A DNA stretch of 50,577 bases. Source: Ruminococcus sp. (GTDB lineage Bacteria; Bacillota; Clostridia; Oscillospirales; Ruminococcaceae). The DNA is taken from positions 1-50,577 of the forward strand of contig JAFSSS010000056.1 in the NCBI GenBank assembly GCA_017450925.1. Reading direction: 5' to 3'. Every line of letters starts with the position of its first letter. Positions within the stretch are counted from its first letter, which is position 1. The notes beneath the pieces are model-generated. The model was not told the DNA's origin and did not search any database. It saw only the letters and a list, made by a program, of their open reading frames with translations. Shown piece after piece: positions 32,639 to 40,623 of the stretch. The position numbers and the translations under genes are program-made.

Positions 32639-33700
32639 ATGAACAAGCCTTTTCAAGATAAGCTTATCAGCATAGAGCCCTATACCGCCGGAGAGCAGCC
32701 CAAGAGCGCGGATATAATCAAGCTCAATGCCAACGAAAATCCCTATCCGCCCTCGCCCGCCGTACAGAAGGCGATCGCGGAGTTCGATACGGATGTGCTG
32801 AAGCTTTATCCGCCTATGGACGCCGCACCTCTGCGCCGCGCTGTGGCGGAGTATTACGGCATCGGTGCTGACTGCGTTTTCGCCGGCAACGGCTCGGATG
32901 ACGTGCTGGCGGCAGCCTTCCGCGCGTTTTTCAATTCCGACAAGCCGCTGCTTTATCCCGACATTACCTATTCCTTCTATCCCGTCTGGTGCGACCTGCT
33001 GAAGATCCCCTATGAAACTATCCCGGTGGACGAGGGCTTCAACGTGAAGGTCGAGGACTATTACCGCGAGAACGGCGGCATAGTGCTGCCGAACCCCAAC
33101 GCCCCCACTACTATCGGGCTGGGGCTTGACAGTATAGAGGAGCTTATCCGTCACAACCGGGAAAGCATCGTCATCATCGACGAGGCCTATGCGGATTTCA
33201 GCGAGGTGAGCTGCGTTCCGCTGATAAAGAAGTATGACAACCTTGTTGTAACGCAGACCTTCTCAAAGTCCCGCTCGCTGGCGGGTATGCGAGTTGCGGC
33301 TGCGATAGCCGACCCCTATCTTATCACCTATCTTGACGCGGTCAAGGACTCCTATAACTCCTATCCTATGGACGCAGTGGCTATCTGTGCAGGAGCGGCG
33401 GCGATAGGCGACAGGGAGTATTTTGAGCAGGTGAGGAGCAGGATCATAGCCACCCGCGAGCGTACAGCAAAAGGACTGCGTGAGCTGGGCTTTATCCTGC
33501 CGGACAGCTCGGCGAACTTCCTGTTTGCGACACATCCGAAAAAGAGCGCGGAGGAGATATTCAGCTATCTGCGGGAGAAAGGGATATACATCCGCTATTT
33601 CCGAAAGCCGAGGATAGACAACTATCTGCGCATCACTATAGGAACGGACGAGCAAATGGATAAGCTGCTCGCCGAGCTTCAAGCCTTTCTTGCAAGGTGA
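32639..33700 (+). CDS. hisC: Histidinol-phosphate aminotransferase-like enzyme
   Basis: This 353-residue class II PLP aminotransferase converts imidazole-acetol phosphate to histidinol phosphate if it is true HisC. NANENPYPPSP near the N-terminus and the PLP lysine Lys210 in TFSKSRSLAGMR are diagnostic, and the length fits. AAGGAG lies 9 nt before the ATG. No other his genes are nearby; the neighbour is a radical-SAM gene, so a different amino donor reaction, for example on phenylalanine or threonine phosphate analogues, is possible. A terminator follows. Confidence 0.9.
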   Translation: MNKPFQDKLISIEPYTAGEQPKSADIIKLNANENPYPPSPAVQKAIAEFDTDVLKLYPPMDAAPLRRAVAEYYGIGADCVFAGNGSDDVLAAAFRAFFNSDKPLLYPDITYSFYPVWCDLLKIPYETIPVDEGFNVKVEDYYRENGGIVLPNPNAPTTIGLGLDSIEELIRHNRESIVIIDEAYADFSEVSCVPLIKKYDNLVVTQTFSKSRSLAGMRVAAAIADPYLITYLDAVKDSYNSYPMDAVAICAGAAAIGDREYFEQVRSRIIATRERTAKGLRELGFILPDSSANFLFATHPKKSAEEIFSYLREKGIYIRYFRKPRIDNYLRITIGTDEQMDKLLAELQAFLAR

Positions 33701-33708
33701 CAGAACGT

Positions 33709-33740
33709 CCCTCTGAAGAGATTCAGAGGGATTATTTTTT
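33709..33740 (+). terminator. Terminator after hisC
   Basis: CCCTCTGAA pairs with TTCAGAGGG over 9 bp, loop GAGA, then ATTATTTTTT. Confidence 0.93.
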
Positions 33741-33823
33741 CAGACTTGCAGGAAAGACAGACCTCTGGCGCGGCGTCCCGGTCACATCACGAAACAAACC
33801 CGAGGGCGAATTTAAAAAAGGGG

Positions 33824-33852
33824 TTGAAAAATTTGAGGATATGTGGTATATT
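33824..33852 (+). promoter_or_regulatory. Promoter of the lysophospholipase-like gene
   Basis: TTGAAA, 17 bp, TATATT, with TGG before the -10. Confidence 0.7.
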
Positions 33853-33908
33853 TAAAATAGGTGAAATATATCAACTCGGCAGAAATTTGCGTAAAGGAGC
33901 GGATGAAA

Positions 33909-34832
33909 ATGTCCACAAAGATGACCTCTTTTTTCAAGAGCCGCGACAGGATACACAATATCAGATATCATGTATGGTTCCCGGAGAAAGCGCCGGTGGG
34001 CGTGGTGCAGATCTCTCACGGTATGTGCGAGTATGCAGAGCGCTATGATGACTTTGCACAGTTTTTGACAGAGCATGGATATGTGGTCTGCGGCAACGAC
34101 CACCTCGGCCACGGCGGCAGCGTCAGCTCGCCGGAGGAGCTGGGCTATTTTGCTCCCGAAAAGGGCTGGGAGACTGCCGTTAAGGATATGCATCAGCTTA
34201 CCGGTATCATGAAGAGATCCTATCCCTCGCTGCCCTATTTCCTCTTCGGACACAGTATGGGCTCCTTCCTTGCCCGCGCCTACAGCATCTGGTACGGCAG
34301 GGAGCTTACCGGCGCCGTTTATTGCGGCACCGCCGGCCCCCTCAAGGGAGGGGAGATCATGCTCTTGGCGGTCGATGCCGCAAAGCACAGGCATGACGAG
34401 TTCTACAGAAGCAAGACCATAAACGGCATCGCCTTCGGGTCGTACAATAAGAGGATAGATGCCCCCCGCACGGAGTTCGACTGGCTCACCCGGGACGAAA
34501 GCGTCGTGGATGCATATATCGAGGACGAGCTGTGCGGGTTCATGTTCACCCTCAACGGCTTTGAGAATCTGGGCAAGCTGCTGTGGTATGTGAGCCAGGA
34601 GAAATGGTTCTCCAGCATACGCAAGGATCTGCCGATACTGCTTATCGCCGGCACTGCCGACCCGGTGGGCGATTACGGCGAGGGCGTGAAAAAAGTGTTC
34701 AATAAGCTGATCTCCTACAGCGCACAGGCTCGCATACACCTCTATGATGACGACCGCCACGAGCTGCTCAATGAACTGGATCGCGAAGAGGTCTATAATG
34801 ACGTCCTTGAATTTTTTGAGTCGAACAGCTGA
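33909..34832 (+). CDS. Alpha/beta hydrolase, lysophospholipase/monoglyceride lipase type
   Basis: This 307-residue protein has the nucleophile elbow GHSMGS with Ser116, an oxyanion HGMCEYAERY and a C-terminal His in DRHELLNE, the plan of serine aminopeptidase S33 / monoacylglycerol lipase hydrolases. No signal peptide is present, so it acts inside the cell on acyl esters. Two ATGs lie close together; 33909 is chosen since GGAG lies 9 nt upstream, whereas 33903 is only 3 nt away. It has its own promoter and may run on into the YifB gene 35 nt downstream. Confidence 0.9.
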   Translation: MSTKMTSFFKSRDRIHNIRYHVWFPEKAPVGVVQISHGMCEYAERYDDFAQFLTEHGYVVCGNDHLGHGGSVSSPEELGYFAPEKGWETAVKDMHQLTGIMKRSYPSLPYFLFGHSMGSFLARAYSIWYGRELTGAVYCGTAGPLKGGEIMLLAVDAAKHRHDEFYRSKTINGIAFGSYNKRIDAPRTEFDWLTRDESVVDAYIEDELCGFMFTLNGFENLGKLLWYVSQEKWFSSIRKDLPILLIAGTADPVGDYGEGVKKVFNKLISYSAQARIHLYDDDRHELLNELDREEVYNDVLEFFESNS

Positions 34833-34867
34833 TATCCGAAATATATAGCAGAAAGGTTTTTGCTGTT

Positions 34868-36394
34868 ATGTTTGCTAAGATAAACAGTCTCGGGCTAATG
34901 GGGCTCAACGCCTTTCCCGTTGAGGCCGAGATAGAGTCCAGCCGGGGAATACAAAGCTTTGATGTGGTGGGGCTGGCGGATGTGGCCGTAAGAGAGAGCC
35001 GCGAAAGAATACGCTCGGCGCTTCGGTCAAGCTCTATAAATTTCCCGACACAGAAGATAATGATAAATCTGGCTCCCGCCGACAAGAAGAAATCCGGCTC
35101 CGTCCATGACCTTGCTATCACAGTGGCGCTGTTGAGAGTAATGGGGTTCTGCACCGAGGAGCAGACTGAAAAGGCCGCCTTCATCGGCGAGGTGTCGCTT
35201 TCGGGCGAGCTTAGAGCCGTGGCCGGCGTGCTGCCGATGACCATACTTGCCCAAAAGCAGGGGCTTGAGGAGATCTACGTTCCCTTTGACAATGCCCGTG
35301 AGGCCGCAGTGGTAGAGGGGATAAGGGTCTATGGAGTGGAGAGCGTTTCACAGCTGGTGCTGCATTTCTCCGGAAAGGCCGTCATGCAGCCCGCCGCCCC
35401 CTCCCGGATAGGCGAGCCGGATTACTACGGCACGCTGGACTTTGCCGACGTCAAGGGTCAGCAGAATGCCAAGAAGGCGCTGGAGATAGCAGCCGCAGGA
35501 GGTCATAACGCCCTTATGGTGGGCGCACCCGGCTCCGGTAAATCCATGCTGGCAAAGCGTATGCCCTCTATCCTGCCGAAGATGACCTTTGAGGAGTCGA
35601 TAGAGACTACCAACATCCATTCGGTGGCGGGATTGCTGGATAAGGATGACCCGCTGGTGACGGTGAGACCCTTCCGGTCGCCCCACCATACCGTTTCGGC
35701 GGCAGGGCTCTCCGGCGGAGGCTCGGTGCCGAGACCGGGGGAGATATCCCTCGCCCATAACGGGCTGCTGTTTTTGGACGAGCTGGCAGAGTTTGCCCGC
35801 CCTGCGCTGGAGATACTCCGTCAGCCGCTGGAGGACAGACAGGTGACTATCTCACGGGTGTCGGGCAGCGTGACCTATCCCTGCTCGTTCATGCTGATAG
35901 CCGCTATGAACCCCTGCCCCTGCGGATATTACGGGCATCCCACCCGGAAATGCATCTGCAATCCGAAGCAGGTGAAAAACTATCTGTCAAAGGTCAGCGG
36001 CCCGCTGCTGGACAGGTTCGATATCCACGTTGAGGTGGCTCCCGTGGAGTTTTCAGACCTTTCGTCCAAGGAGAAGGAGGAAAGCTCCGCCGCAGTCAGA
36101 GAAAGGGTACAGGCCGCCCGTGACATACAGACCGAGCGCTTCAGAGGGACAGGCATAACCTGCAACGCCCGCATAACCAGCGACATCCTCCGGGAGGTAT
36201 GCCCTATGACGGATAAGGCCGAGGCTATGCTGAGGCAGGTGTTCGACAGGCTCGGGCTTTCGGCAAGAGCCTATGACCGCATACTCAAGGTCGCCCGCAC
36301 CTGCGCGGATATGGAGGCCTCGGAGATGCTTACCGAAAAACACATTGCACAGGCTGTGCAGTTCCGCAGCCTTGACAGGAAATATTGGGATTAA
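34868..36394 (+). CDS. yifB: YifB/ComM family Mg-chelatase-like AAA+ ATPase
   Basis: This 508-residue protein has an N-terminal ChlI-like Lon-fold domain (1 to about 170) and an AAA+ core with Walker A GAPGSGKS (about 219-226). LFLDELAEF and NPCPCGYYGHP, a cysteine-rich loop continuing CICNP, follow. A C-terminal helical domain with LSARAYDRILKVART completes it. ComM in other bacteria is a branch-migration helicase acting in natural transformation. AGAAAGG lies 10 nt before the ATG. It is followed after 18 nt by the GGDEF gene. Confidence 0.95.
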   Translation: MFAKINSLGLMGLNAFPVEAEIESSRGIQSFDVVGLADVAVRESRERIRSALRSSSINFPTQKIMINLAPADKKKSGSVHDLAITVALLRVMGFCTEEQTEKAAFIGEVSLSGELRAVAGVLPMTILAQKQGLEEIYVPFDNAREAAVVEGIRVYGVESVSQLVLHFSGKAVMQPAAPSRIGEPDYYGTLDFADVKGQQNAKKALEIAAAGGHNALMVGAPGSGKSMLAKRMPSILPKMTFEESIETTNIHSVAGLLDKDDPLVTVRPFRSPHHTVSAAGLSGGGSVPRPGEISLAHNGLLFLDELAEFARPALEILRQPLEDRQVTISRVSGSVTYPCSFMLIAAMNPCPCGYYGHPTRKCICNPKQVKNYLSKVSGPLLDRFDIHVEVAPVEFSDLSSKEKEESSAAVRERVQAARDIQTERFRGTGITCNARITSDILREVCPMTDKAEAMLRQVFDRLGLSARAYDRILKVARTCADMEASEMLTEKHIAQAVQFRSLDRKYWD

Positions 36395-36412
36395 CAGAGG
36401 GGAGAGAAGTCT

Positions 36413-37441
36413 ATGAAGAAAAGAATACTTATACCCGCACTCCTTGCCGCTGCCGCAGGTGCTGCCCTTGCCGCAGTCAGCCTTCGCAGGAAGAAAAGCA
36501 GCGCAGCCCCGCAGGAGGAAAAGCCCGAGGAAAAGCAGGACGTGACCTTTGAGCATCTTGCTATGTCCCTTGCAGAGGATTACGCCAGTGTCTATTATAT
36601 CGACATCGAGGATGACAGCTATGTGGAATACAGCGCCGAGGGCGAGGATCATACGCTGAAGATAATCAGCAGCGGCGACGATTTCTTTGCCGACACTCAA
36701 GTTAATTGCCGCAGGCTGGTCTATGCGGAGGATCAAGAGAGCTTCCTCGGAGCGTTCCAGCGGGAAAAGCTGCTGGAGATAGTCCGCAGCGGCGGCACCT
36801 TTACCCTCGATTACAGGCTCGTCATCGGCGGAAGACCTACCTATTACAACCTCAAGACCTGCCGGGCTACCGAGTTCGATCCCAAGCACATCGTCATCGG
36901 CGTGAGAAATGTGGATAAGCAGACCCGCCGCGAAATGGAGATCGAGAAGGTGCTTAACAACGCCAAGGATCTTGCCGAGCGGGACGGCCTCACCGGGGTC
37001 AAGAATAAGGCCGCCTATACCCGCGCCGAGCAGGATCTGGATGCCAAGATCAAAGAGAACAGCTGCGAGGATTTCGCCGTGGTCGTATGCGACGTGAACG
37101 GGCTGAAAAGCGTCAACGATATCCACGGTCATCAAGCGGGCGACGAGCATCTCAAGGCCTGCTGCACGATGATCTGCCGCGTGTTCAAGCACAGCCCCGT
37201 TTTCCGCATCGGAGGGGACGAGTTTGCCGTGATCCTCACAGGCGACGACTACAGAGCGCGTGAGATACTGACCCGCAAGCTCCGTGAGCAGATGAAGTTC
37301 AATCAGGCCGACGGCCGCGCTACCGTAGCCTGCGGCATGGCGGTCTTTATCCCCGATAAGGACAGATCGGTATCGGCCGTTTTCAATCGGGCGGATGCCG
37401 CGATGTACCGCAACAAAAAACAGTTCACGGGAATGCACTGA
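36413..37441 (+). CDS. Membrane-anchored GGDEF protein (probable diguanylate cyclase)
   Basis: This 342-residue protein has an N-terminal signal-anchor helix (about 4-24), a PAS-like sensor domain (about 45-180) and a GGDEF domain with the intact GGDEF at 267-271. It likely makes cyclic di-GMP. No RxxD inhibitory site is seen upstream of the motif, so product inhibition is not expected. GGGGAGAG lies 8 nt before the ATG. No effector (PilZ) gene or c-di-GMP riboswitch is in the window. A bidirectional terminator follows. Confidence 0.9.
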   Translation: MKKRILIPALLAAAAGAALAAVSLRRKKSSAAPQEEKPEEKQDVTFEHLAMSLAEDYASVYYIDIEDDSYVEYSAEGEDHTLKIISSGDDFFADTQVNCRRLVYAEDQESFLGAFQREKLLEIVRSGGTFTLDYRLVIGGRPTYYNLKTCRATEFDPKHIVIGVRNVDKQTRREMEIEKVLNNAKDLAERDGLTGVKNKAAYTRAEQDLDAKIKENSCEDFAVVVCDVNGLKSVNDIHGHQAGDEHLKACCTMICRVFKHSPVFRIGGDEFAVILTGDDYRAREILTRKLREQMKFNQADGRATVACGMAVFIPDKDRSVSAVFNRADAAMYRNKKQFTGMH

Positions 37442-37457
37442 CAGCAGCATAATGTTG

Positions 37458-37497
37458 AAAAAGACCGGCTGGGCGAAATGCTCCGGCCGGTCTTTTT
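37458..37497. terminator. Bidirectional terminator between GGDEF and TetR genes
   Basis: AAAAAGACCGGC pairs with GCCGGTCTTTTT over 12 bp. T runs occur on both strands; the loop is 16 nt. Confidence 0.92.
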
Positions 37498-37503
37498 GAG
37501 ACG

Positions 37504-38073
37504 TTATTTTTTTTCTATAAGCTTTTCGGTGTTCTGATCCAGCTCTGTAAGGGTCTCAAGGACAAATTCCTTTGACTCTGCAAAGCCGCCGTTGACCCAG
37601 CGCTCAATGACTGCAAGGCAGCCCTGCGAGCGGTAGCAGGTGCGGTATTCCAGCAGGAGATCCTTGAGATCGGTTTGCTGCTTTTCGGCCTGTGTCTGCC
37701 GGAATATGCCCTCCATCAGGCTGTAGAACCGGGGGCGCAGCTGCCCCGCGCTGTTGGGGGAGAATATAAGCTTGAAGACTGTGCGGTTTTTATCCACATA
37801 GCTGATGATGTGTGAGAACACCTCGTCCGAGGCCAGCTCCTCAAGGCTCAACATGAAAAAGGCCGTCTCCTGCAGCACTTCGTTTTCCAGCTGGTCGTTA
37901 AGATCATAGACATCAAGGAAGTGGTTATAGAAGGTAACACGGTTGACCTCTGCCTTATCGCTTATTTCCTGCACTGTTACCTTACGCAGCTCCTTTTCAG
38001 CCAGCAGCTCCGCCAGCGCATTGAAGAGCGCCTTTCTTGTTTTCTGCTTGCGGGGATCTATCTTGTTGTTCAT
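37504..38073 (-). CDS. TetR/AcrR-family regulator
   Basis: This 189-residue repressor-type protein has a helix-turn-helix at about 25-50 (VTVQEISDKAEVNRVTFYNHF) and a helical ligand domain like the DhaS/YbiH branch. The start is taken as the second ATG (38073), 6 nt after AGGAAG; the first, 38079, touches the ribosome-binding site. No adjacent target gene is obvious; YolD/polymerase lie upstream on the same strand. The leader of about 140 nt contains repeat region D. Confidence 0.9.
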   Translation of the reverse strand: MNNKIDPRKQKTRKALFNALAELLAEKELRKVTVQEISDKAEVNRVTFYNHFLDVYDLNDQLENEVLQETAFFMLSLEELASDEVFSHIISYVDKNRTVFKLIFSPNSAGQLRPRFYSLMEGIFRQTQAEKQQTDLKDLLLEYRTCYRSQGCLAVIERWVNGGFAESKEFVLETLTELDQNTEKLIEKK

Positions 38074-38140
38074 ATTCATCTTCCTGCCTTTCGCAGCTAT
38101 ACCGATTTCGATATGTATTGCTGCAAATAATAAAATGTTT

Positions 38141-38220
38141 CAATGCACGATCAAAGGAGCGCCTTTCATTATCAACTATCCATTATCAATTATAAGCGCT
38201 GCGCAGCCGAGCCGGGACAC
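38141..38220. repeat. Intergenic repeat region D
   Basis: On the minus strand it reads AATTGATAATGGATAGTTGATAATGAAAGG, then GCGC and GTGCATTG, the same units as region C (31851-31970). GCGCTGCGCAGC (about 38196-38207) is a nearby inverted repeat. It lies in the leader of the TetR gene. Confidence 0.6.
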
Positions 38221-38224
38221 TTAT

Positions 38225-38253
38225 ATTATATCATGAACCTTTGAATAATGCAA
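38225..38253 (-). promoter_or_regulatory. Promoter of the TetR gene
   Basis: The minus strand reads TTGCAT, 17 bp, TATAAT, with TGA before the -10. It overlaps the 3' end region of the YolD gene by none and lies 10 nt past its stop. Confidence 0.7.
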
Positions 38254-38262
38254 GACTCTGTT

Positions 38263-38676
38263 TTACCTCTCAACGGGAAATTCCGCGGCGGACATATCGT
38301 TTACGGCTATCCGCGCTCCGTCAGTAAAGACCAGCTCCCGGGTGAGACTGTCGAAGGTGCGCACTCTGCCTGTCTTTTGGACGTATTTCCCTCCCGCCTT
38401 TTTCCCGTCCGGGAGAAAGTATGTGACCCGCACCTCCGGCTGACTGCCTATATCATACAGCAGGCGGTTGAGAGCCGCATTCAAGGCGTTTTCTTCATCC
38501 TCGGTAAGCTCAATGCGGCTGTCCACCAGCCGGGCGGTCTCTGCCACGGCATCGCCGTAGCCCACCAGTGCCGCAAAGGGCGAGAACTGCGCCGCCCTGT
38601 CTGACATAGACATAGGGTGCAGATCGGGGTACTGCGGCCGTGAGAGATGCATTATATCCTTGTAATCATCGGGCAT
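38263..38676 (-). CDS. YolD-like protein
   Basis: This 137-residue protein of the YolD family is the customary partner of UvrX-type Y-family polymerases, as here. The conserved DRAAQFSPFAALVGYGDAV segment (about 26-44) is present, followed by an OB-like beta domain with VTYFLPDGKKAGG. The role is unknown; cotranscription with the polymerase suggests an accessory or regulatory part in DNA damage tolerance. The ATG start lies 8 nt after AAAGGAG; an in-frame GTG three codons earlier abuts the site. It follows the polymerase gene after 13 nt. Confidence 0.9.
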   Translation of the reverse strand: MPDDYKDIMHLSRPQYPDLHPMSMSDRAAQFSPFAALVGYGDAVAETARLVDSRIELTEDEENALNAALNRLLYDIGSQPEVRVTYFLPDGKKAGGKYVQKTGRVRTFDSLTRELVFTDGARIAVNDMSAAEFPVER

Positions 38677-38689
38677 GGTGTTCACTCCT

Positions 38690-40183
38690 TTATGCCTTGT
38701 GTCCGCCGATCTGGCGGTTGCGATCCTTGGCAGTGGCGCCCTTCTCGAAATTCTTTCCCTTCAGCACCGAATTCTTGCCGAACCTGTGCTTTATCTCCAG
38801 CACCGCCTCCTGCAGGGCGCGTTCCTTTTCAGAGGCCTCCTCGCTTTCCTTATCCTTCTCTTCAGCGGCAGGGGCATCGAAGAAGCTTAGCTGTTCATAG
38901 CCCTCGCTTTCCGGGATGTCCTCCTCACGGATGACATTGCATACCACCAGCGTCAGCCGCCTTGTCAGCAGGCTTTTGTCGATAATGCGGTCAAACAGCT
39001 CCATGACACCGTCGCACAGCTTTTTGGTGGAGGAGGTGTGCTTCGGCAGGTTGAGCGTCCCGTGAGCCTGCTTCGGGACAGTCCTGCCGTAGTAGTCCCG
39101 GACGGTCTCGCCCTTGTAGCTGCCGTCCTCAAGGCTCTCACGGTCATAGTTCACCGTCAGCACGATCTGATCCGTAACGAGCCTCTTGTCCACAAGATCG
39201 AGCGAGAGCATATCCGCCATTTCCCAGACGATAAGCCGGGTGCGTTCATACCCGCAGGGCTCTTGCAGAACTTGTCCCGAAGTGATGCTGTTATTTGACG
39301 GCTTGTAGGCTTTTACATCGGCTATGGTAGTCGGCTCAATGCCCCACGCATGATCTATCAGCAGCTCGGCGTTCTTGCCGAACTCTCTGTAAAGCTCTCC
39401 TATCCTTATACGGTCAAGGGAGCGCCGGGCAATATCGCCCATTGTGTAGATGCCCATTTTTTCCAGCCTTGCGGCGATGCCCTTTCCGACCCGCCAGAAG
39501 TCGGTTATAGGCCGGTGGCTCCACCAGTTTTTCTTGTATGCTGCCTCGTCAAGATAAGCGATGCGCACACCGTCCCTGTCGGCGGGGATGTGCTTTGCCA
39601 CAATATCCATTGCCGCCTTGCAGAGATACATATTCGTGCCGATGCCGGCAGTGGCAGTGATGCCGGTGGTTTTCAGAACATCCTGTATCAGCATACGGGT
39701 AAAGCCGTAGGCGTTGGTCCTGTAGGTCGCAAGATAGCCGGTGGCGTCGATAAAGACCTCATCCACCGAATAGGCAAAAATATCCTCCGGCGCCACATAT
39801 TTCAGATAGATGCCGTAGATCTCGGCGCTGACCTTCATGTAGTGTGCCATTTGCGGCACCGCGACGATGTAATCCACCGCCAGCGAGGGGTCGCGCTGCA
39901 GCTCGGAGAAGATATAGCTCTTGTCCTTGAGACGGCGGTAGGGGGCTTTTTTTGTCCGCTCCCGGTTCACCTCCCGGACGCGCTGCACGACCTCAAAGAG
40001 CCTTGCTCTTCCCGAGATGCCGTAGCTTTTCAGACTGGGAGAAACGGCAAGGCAGATAGTCTTGTCAGTGCGGCTCTGATCCGCCACCACAAGATTTGTA
40101 TTCAGCGGATCAAGCCCCCTCTCCGCGCACTCCACCGAGGCATAAAAGGATTTAAGGTCGATCGCAGCATATACCTTTTCCAT
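38690..40183 (-). CDS. Y-family DNA polymerase (UvrX/DinB-like)
   Basis: This 497-residue translesion polymerase has AIDLKSFYASVE at the N-terminus with a catalytic Asp, and the second metal site in YSVDEVFID. The little-finger domain follows (AHGTLNLPKHTS). Near the C-terminus EQLSFFD is a beta-clamp-binding motif, followed by an acidic helix and a basic tail with RFGKNSVLKG, typical of the UvrX group. The start ATG follows GGTGAGG with 2-3 nt spacing, and the open frame upstream to 40294 runs across the promoter. No LexA box is visible near the promoter. It is divergent from the zinc-ribbon/helicase operon. Confidence 0.94.
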   Translation of the reverse strand: MEKVYAAIDLKSFYASVECAERGLDPLNTNLVVADQSRTDKTICLAVSPSLKSYGISGRARLFEVVQRVREVNRERTKKAPYRRLKDKSYIFSELQRDPSLAVDYIVAVPQMAHYMKVSAEIYGIYLKYVAPEDIFAYSVDEVFIDATGYLATYRTNAYGFTRMLIQDVLKTTGITATAGIGTNMYLCKAAMDIVAKHIPADRDGVRIAYLDEAAYKKNWWSHRPITDFWRVGKGIAARLEKMGIYTMGDIARRSLDRIRIGELYREFGKNAELLIDHAWGIEPTTIADVKAYKPSNNSITSGQVLQEPCGYERTRLIVWEMADMLSLDLVDKRLVTDQIVLTVNYDRESLEDGSYKGETVRDYYGRTVPKQAHGTLNLPKHTSSTKKLCDGVMELFDRIIDKSLLTRRLTLVVCNVIREEDIPESEGYEQLSFFDAPAAEEKDKESEEASEKERALQEAVLEIKHRFGKNSVLKGKNFEKGATAKDRNRQIGGHKA

Positions 40184-40228
40184 TTCCTCACCGCCCTTGT
40201 TTTTTCCGACAGTCACGCTTCTGCTTTT

Positions 40229-40257
40229 ATTATACCTTATCCGGCCGGCAATGTCAA
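40229..40257 (-). promoter_or_regulatory. Promoter of the polymerase-YolD operon
   Basis: The minus strand reads TTGACA (40257-40252), 17 bp, TATAAT (40234-40229). The -35 is 21 bp from the -35 of the divergent operon. Confidence 0.88.
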
Positions 40258-40258
40258 T

Positions 40259-40268
40259 CGCCGCGGCG
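40259..40268. promoter_or_regulatory. GC palindrome between divergent promoters
   Basis: CGCCGCGGCG is a perfect 10-bp palindrome (extended as CGGCGGC) between the two opposing -35 elements. It resembles the 18-bp palindrome at 9314-9331, which sits in the same position relative to the MATE promoter. Confidence 0.5.
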
Positions 40269-40278
40269 GCGGCACAGG

Positions 40279-40307
40279 TTGACGGGTCGGGCAAAATATG
40301 TTATAAT
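40279..40307 (+). promoter_or_regulatory. Promoter of the zinc-ribbon/helicase operon
   Basis: TTGACG, 17 bp, TATAAT. Confidence 0.87.
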
Positions 40308-40347
40308 ATTTCCCGATAAAGCAGAAAAAGCAGAGGGGTGAAGCAAT

Positions 40348-40599
40348 ATGGAAATTCTGATCGTTGTGGCAGCGGTTCTGCTTGCAGCGGCGGTTTTCTG
40401 CGTTCTGTGGGCAGTCAGACTGTCAAAGCACGGCTTTCGGTGCAGAAAATGCTCAAGGGAATTTTACCCACGCTGGAGAAGTCTTGTTTTCGCCGTCCAC
40501 GCTTACGATCAGTACGAGATCAGATGCCCTCACTGCGGAAACAAGGGCTGCACAGAAGTGAAAGCAGAGGATGTCAGTGATAATGAAAGCAGCAGATGA
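40348..40599 (+). CDS. Small membrane zinc-ribbon protein
   Basis: This 83-residue protein has one N-terminal membrane helix (about 3-24) and a zinc ribbon of CRKC and CPHC (about 32-60), followed by an acidic tail. The function is unknown. AGAGGGG precedes the ATG by about 8 nt. It is the first gene of an operon with the helicase 24 nt downstream, and shares a divergent promoter region with the Y-family polymerase. Confidence 0.82.
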   Translation: MEILIVVAAVLLAAAVFCVLWAVRLSKHGFRCRKCSREFYPRWRSLVFAVHAYDQYEIRCPHCGNKGCTEVKAEDVSDNESSR

Positions 40600-40623
40600 C
40601 GGTTGATACGGGGAGGAAAAGCA

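Noticed and set aside
36053-37450. 465-codon minus-strand open frame
   Set aside because: It runs antisense across both the yifB end and the GGDEF gene, which have clear motifs and ribosome-binding sites.
38640-38934. Several short plus-strand frames near the polymerase end
   Set aside because: They overlap the polymerase and YolD genes antisense and show no ribosome-binding site or motif.
40184-40294. N-terminal extension of the Y-family polymerase
   Set aside because: It contains the promoter (40229-40257), and the family's N-terminal motif begins a few residues after ATG 40183.
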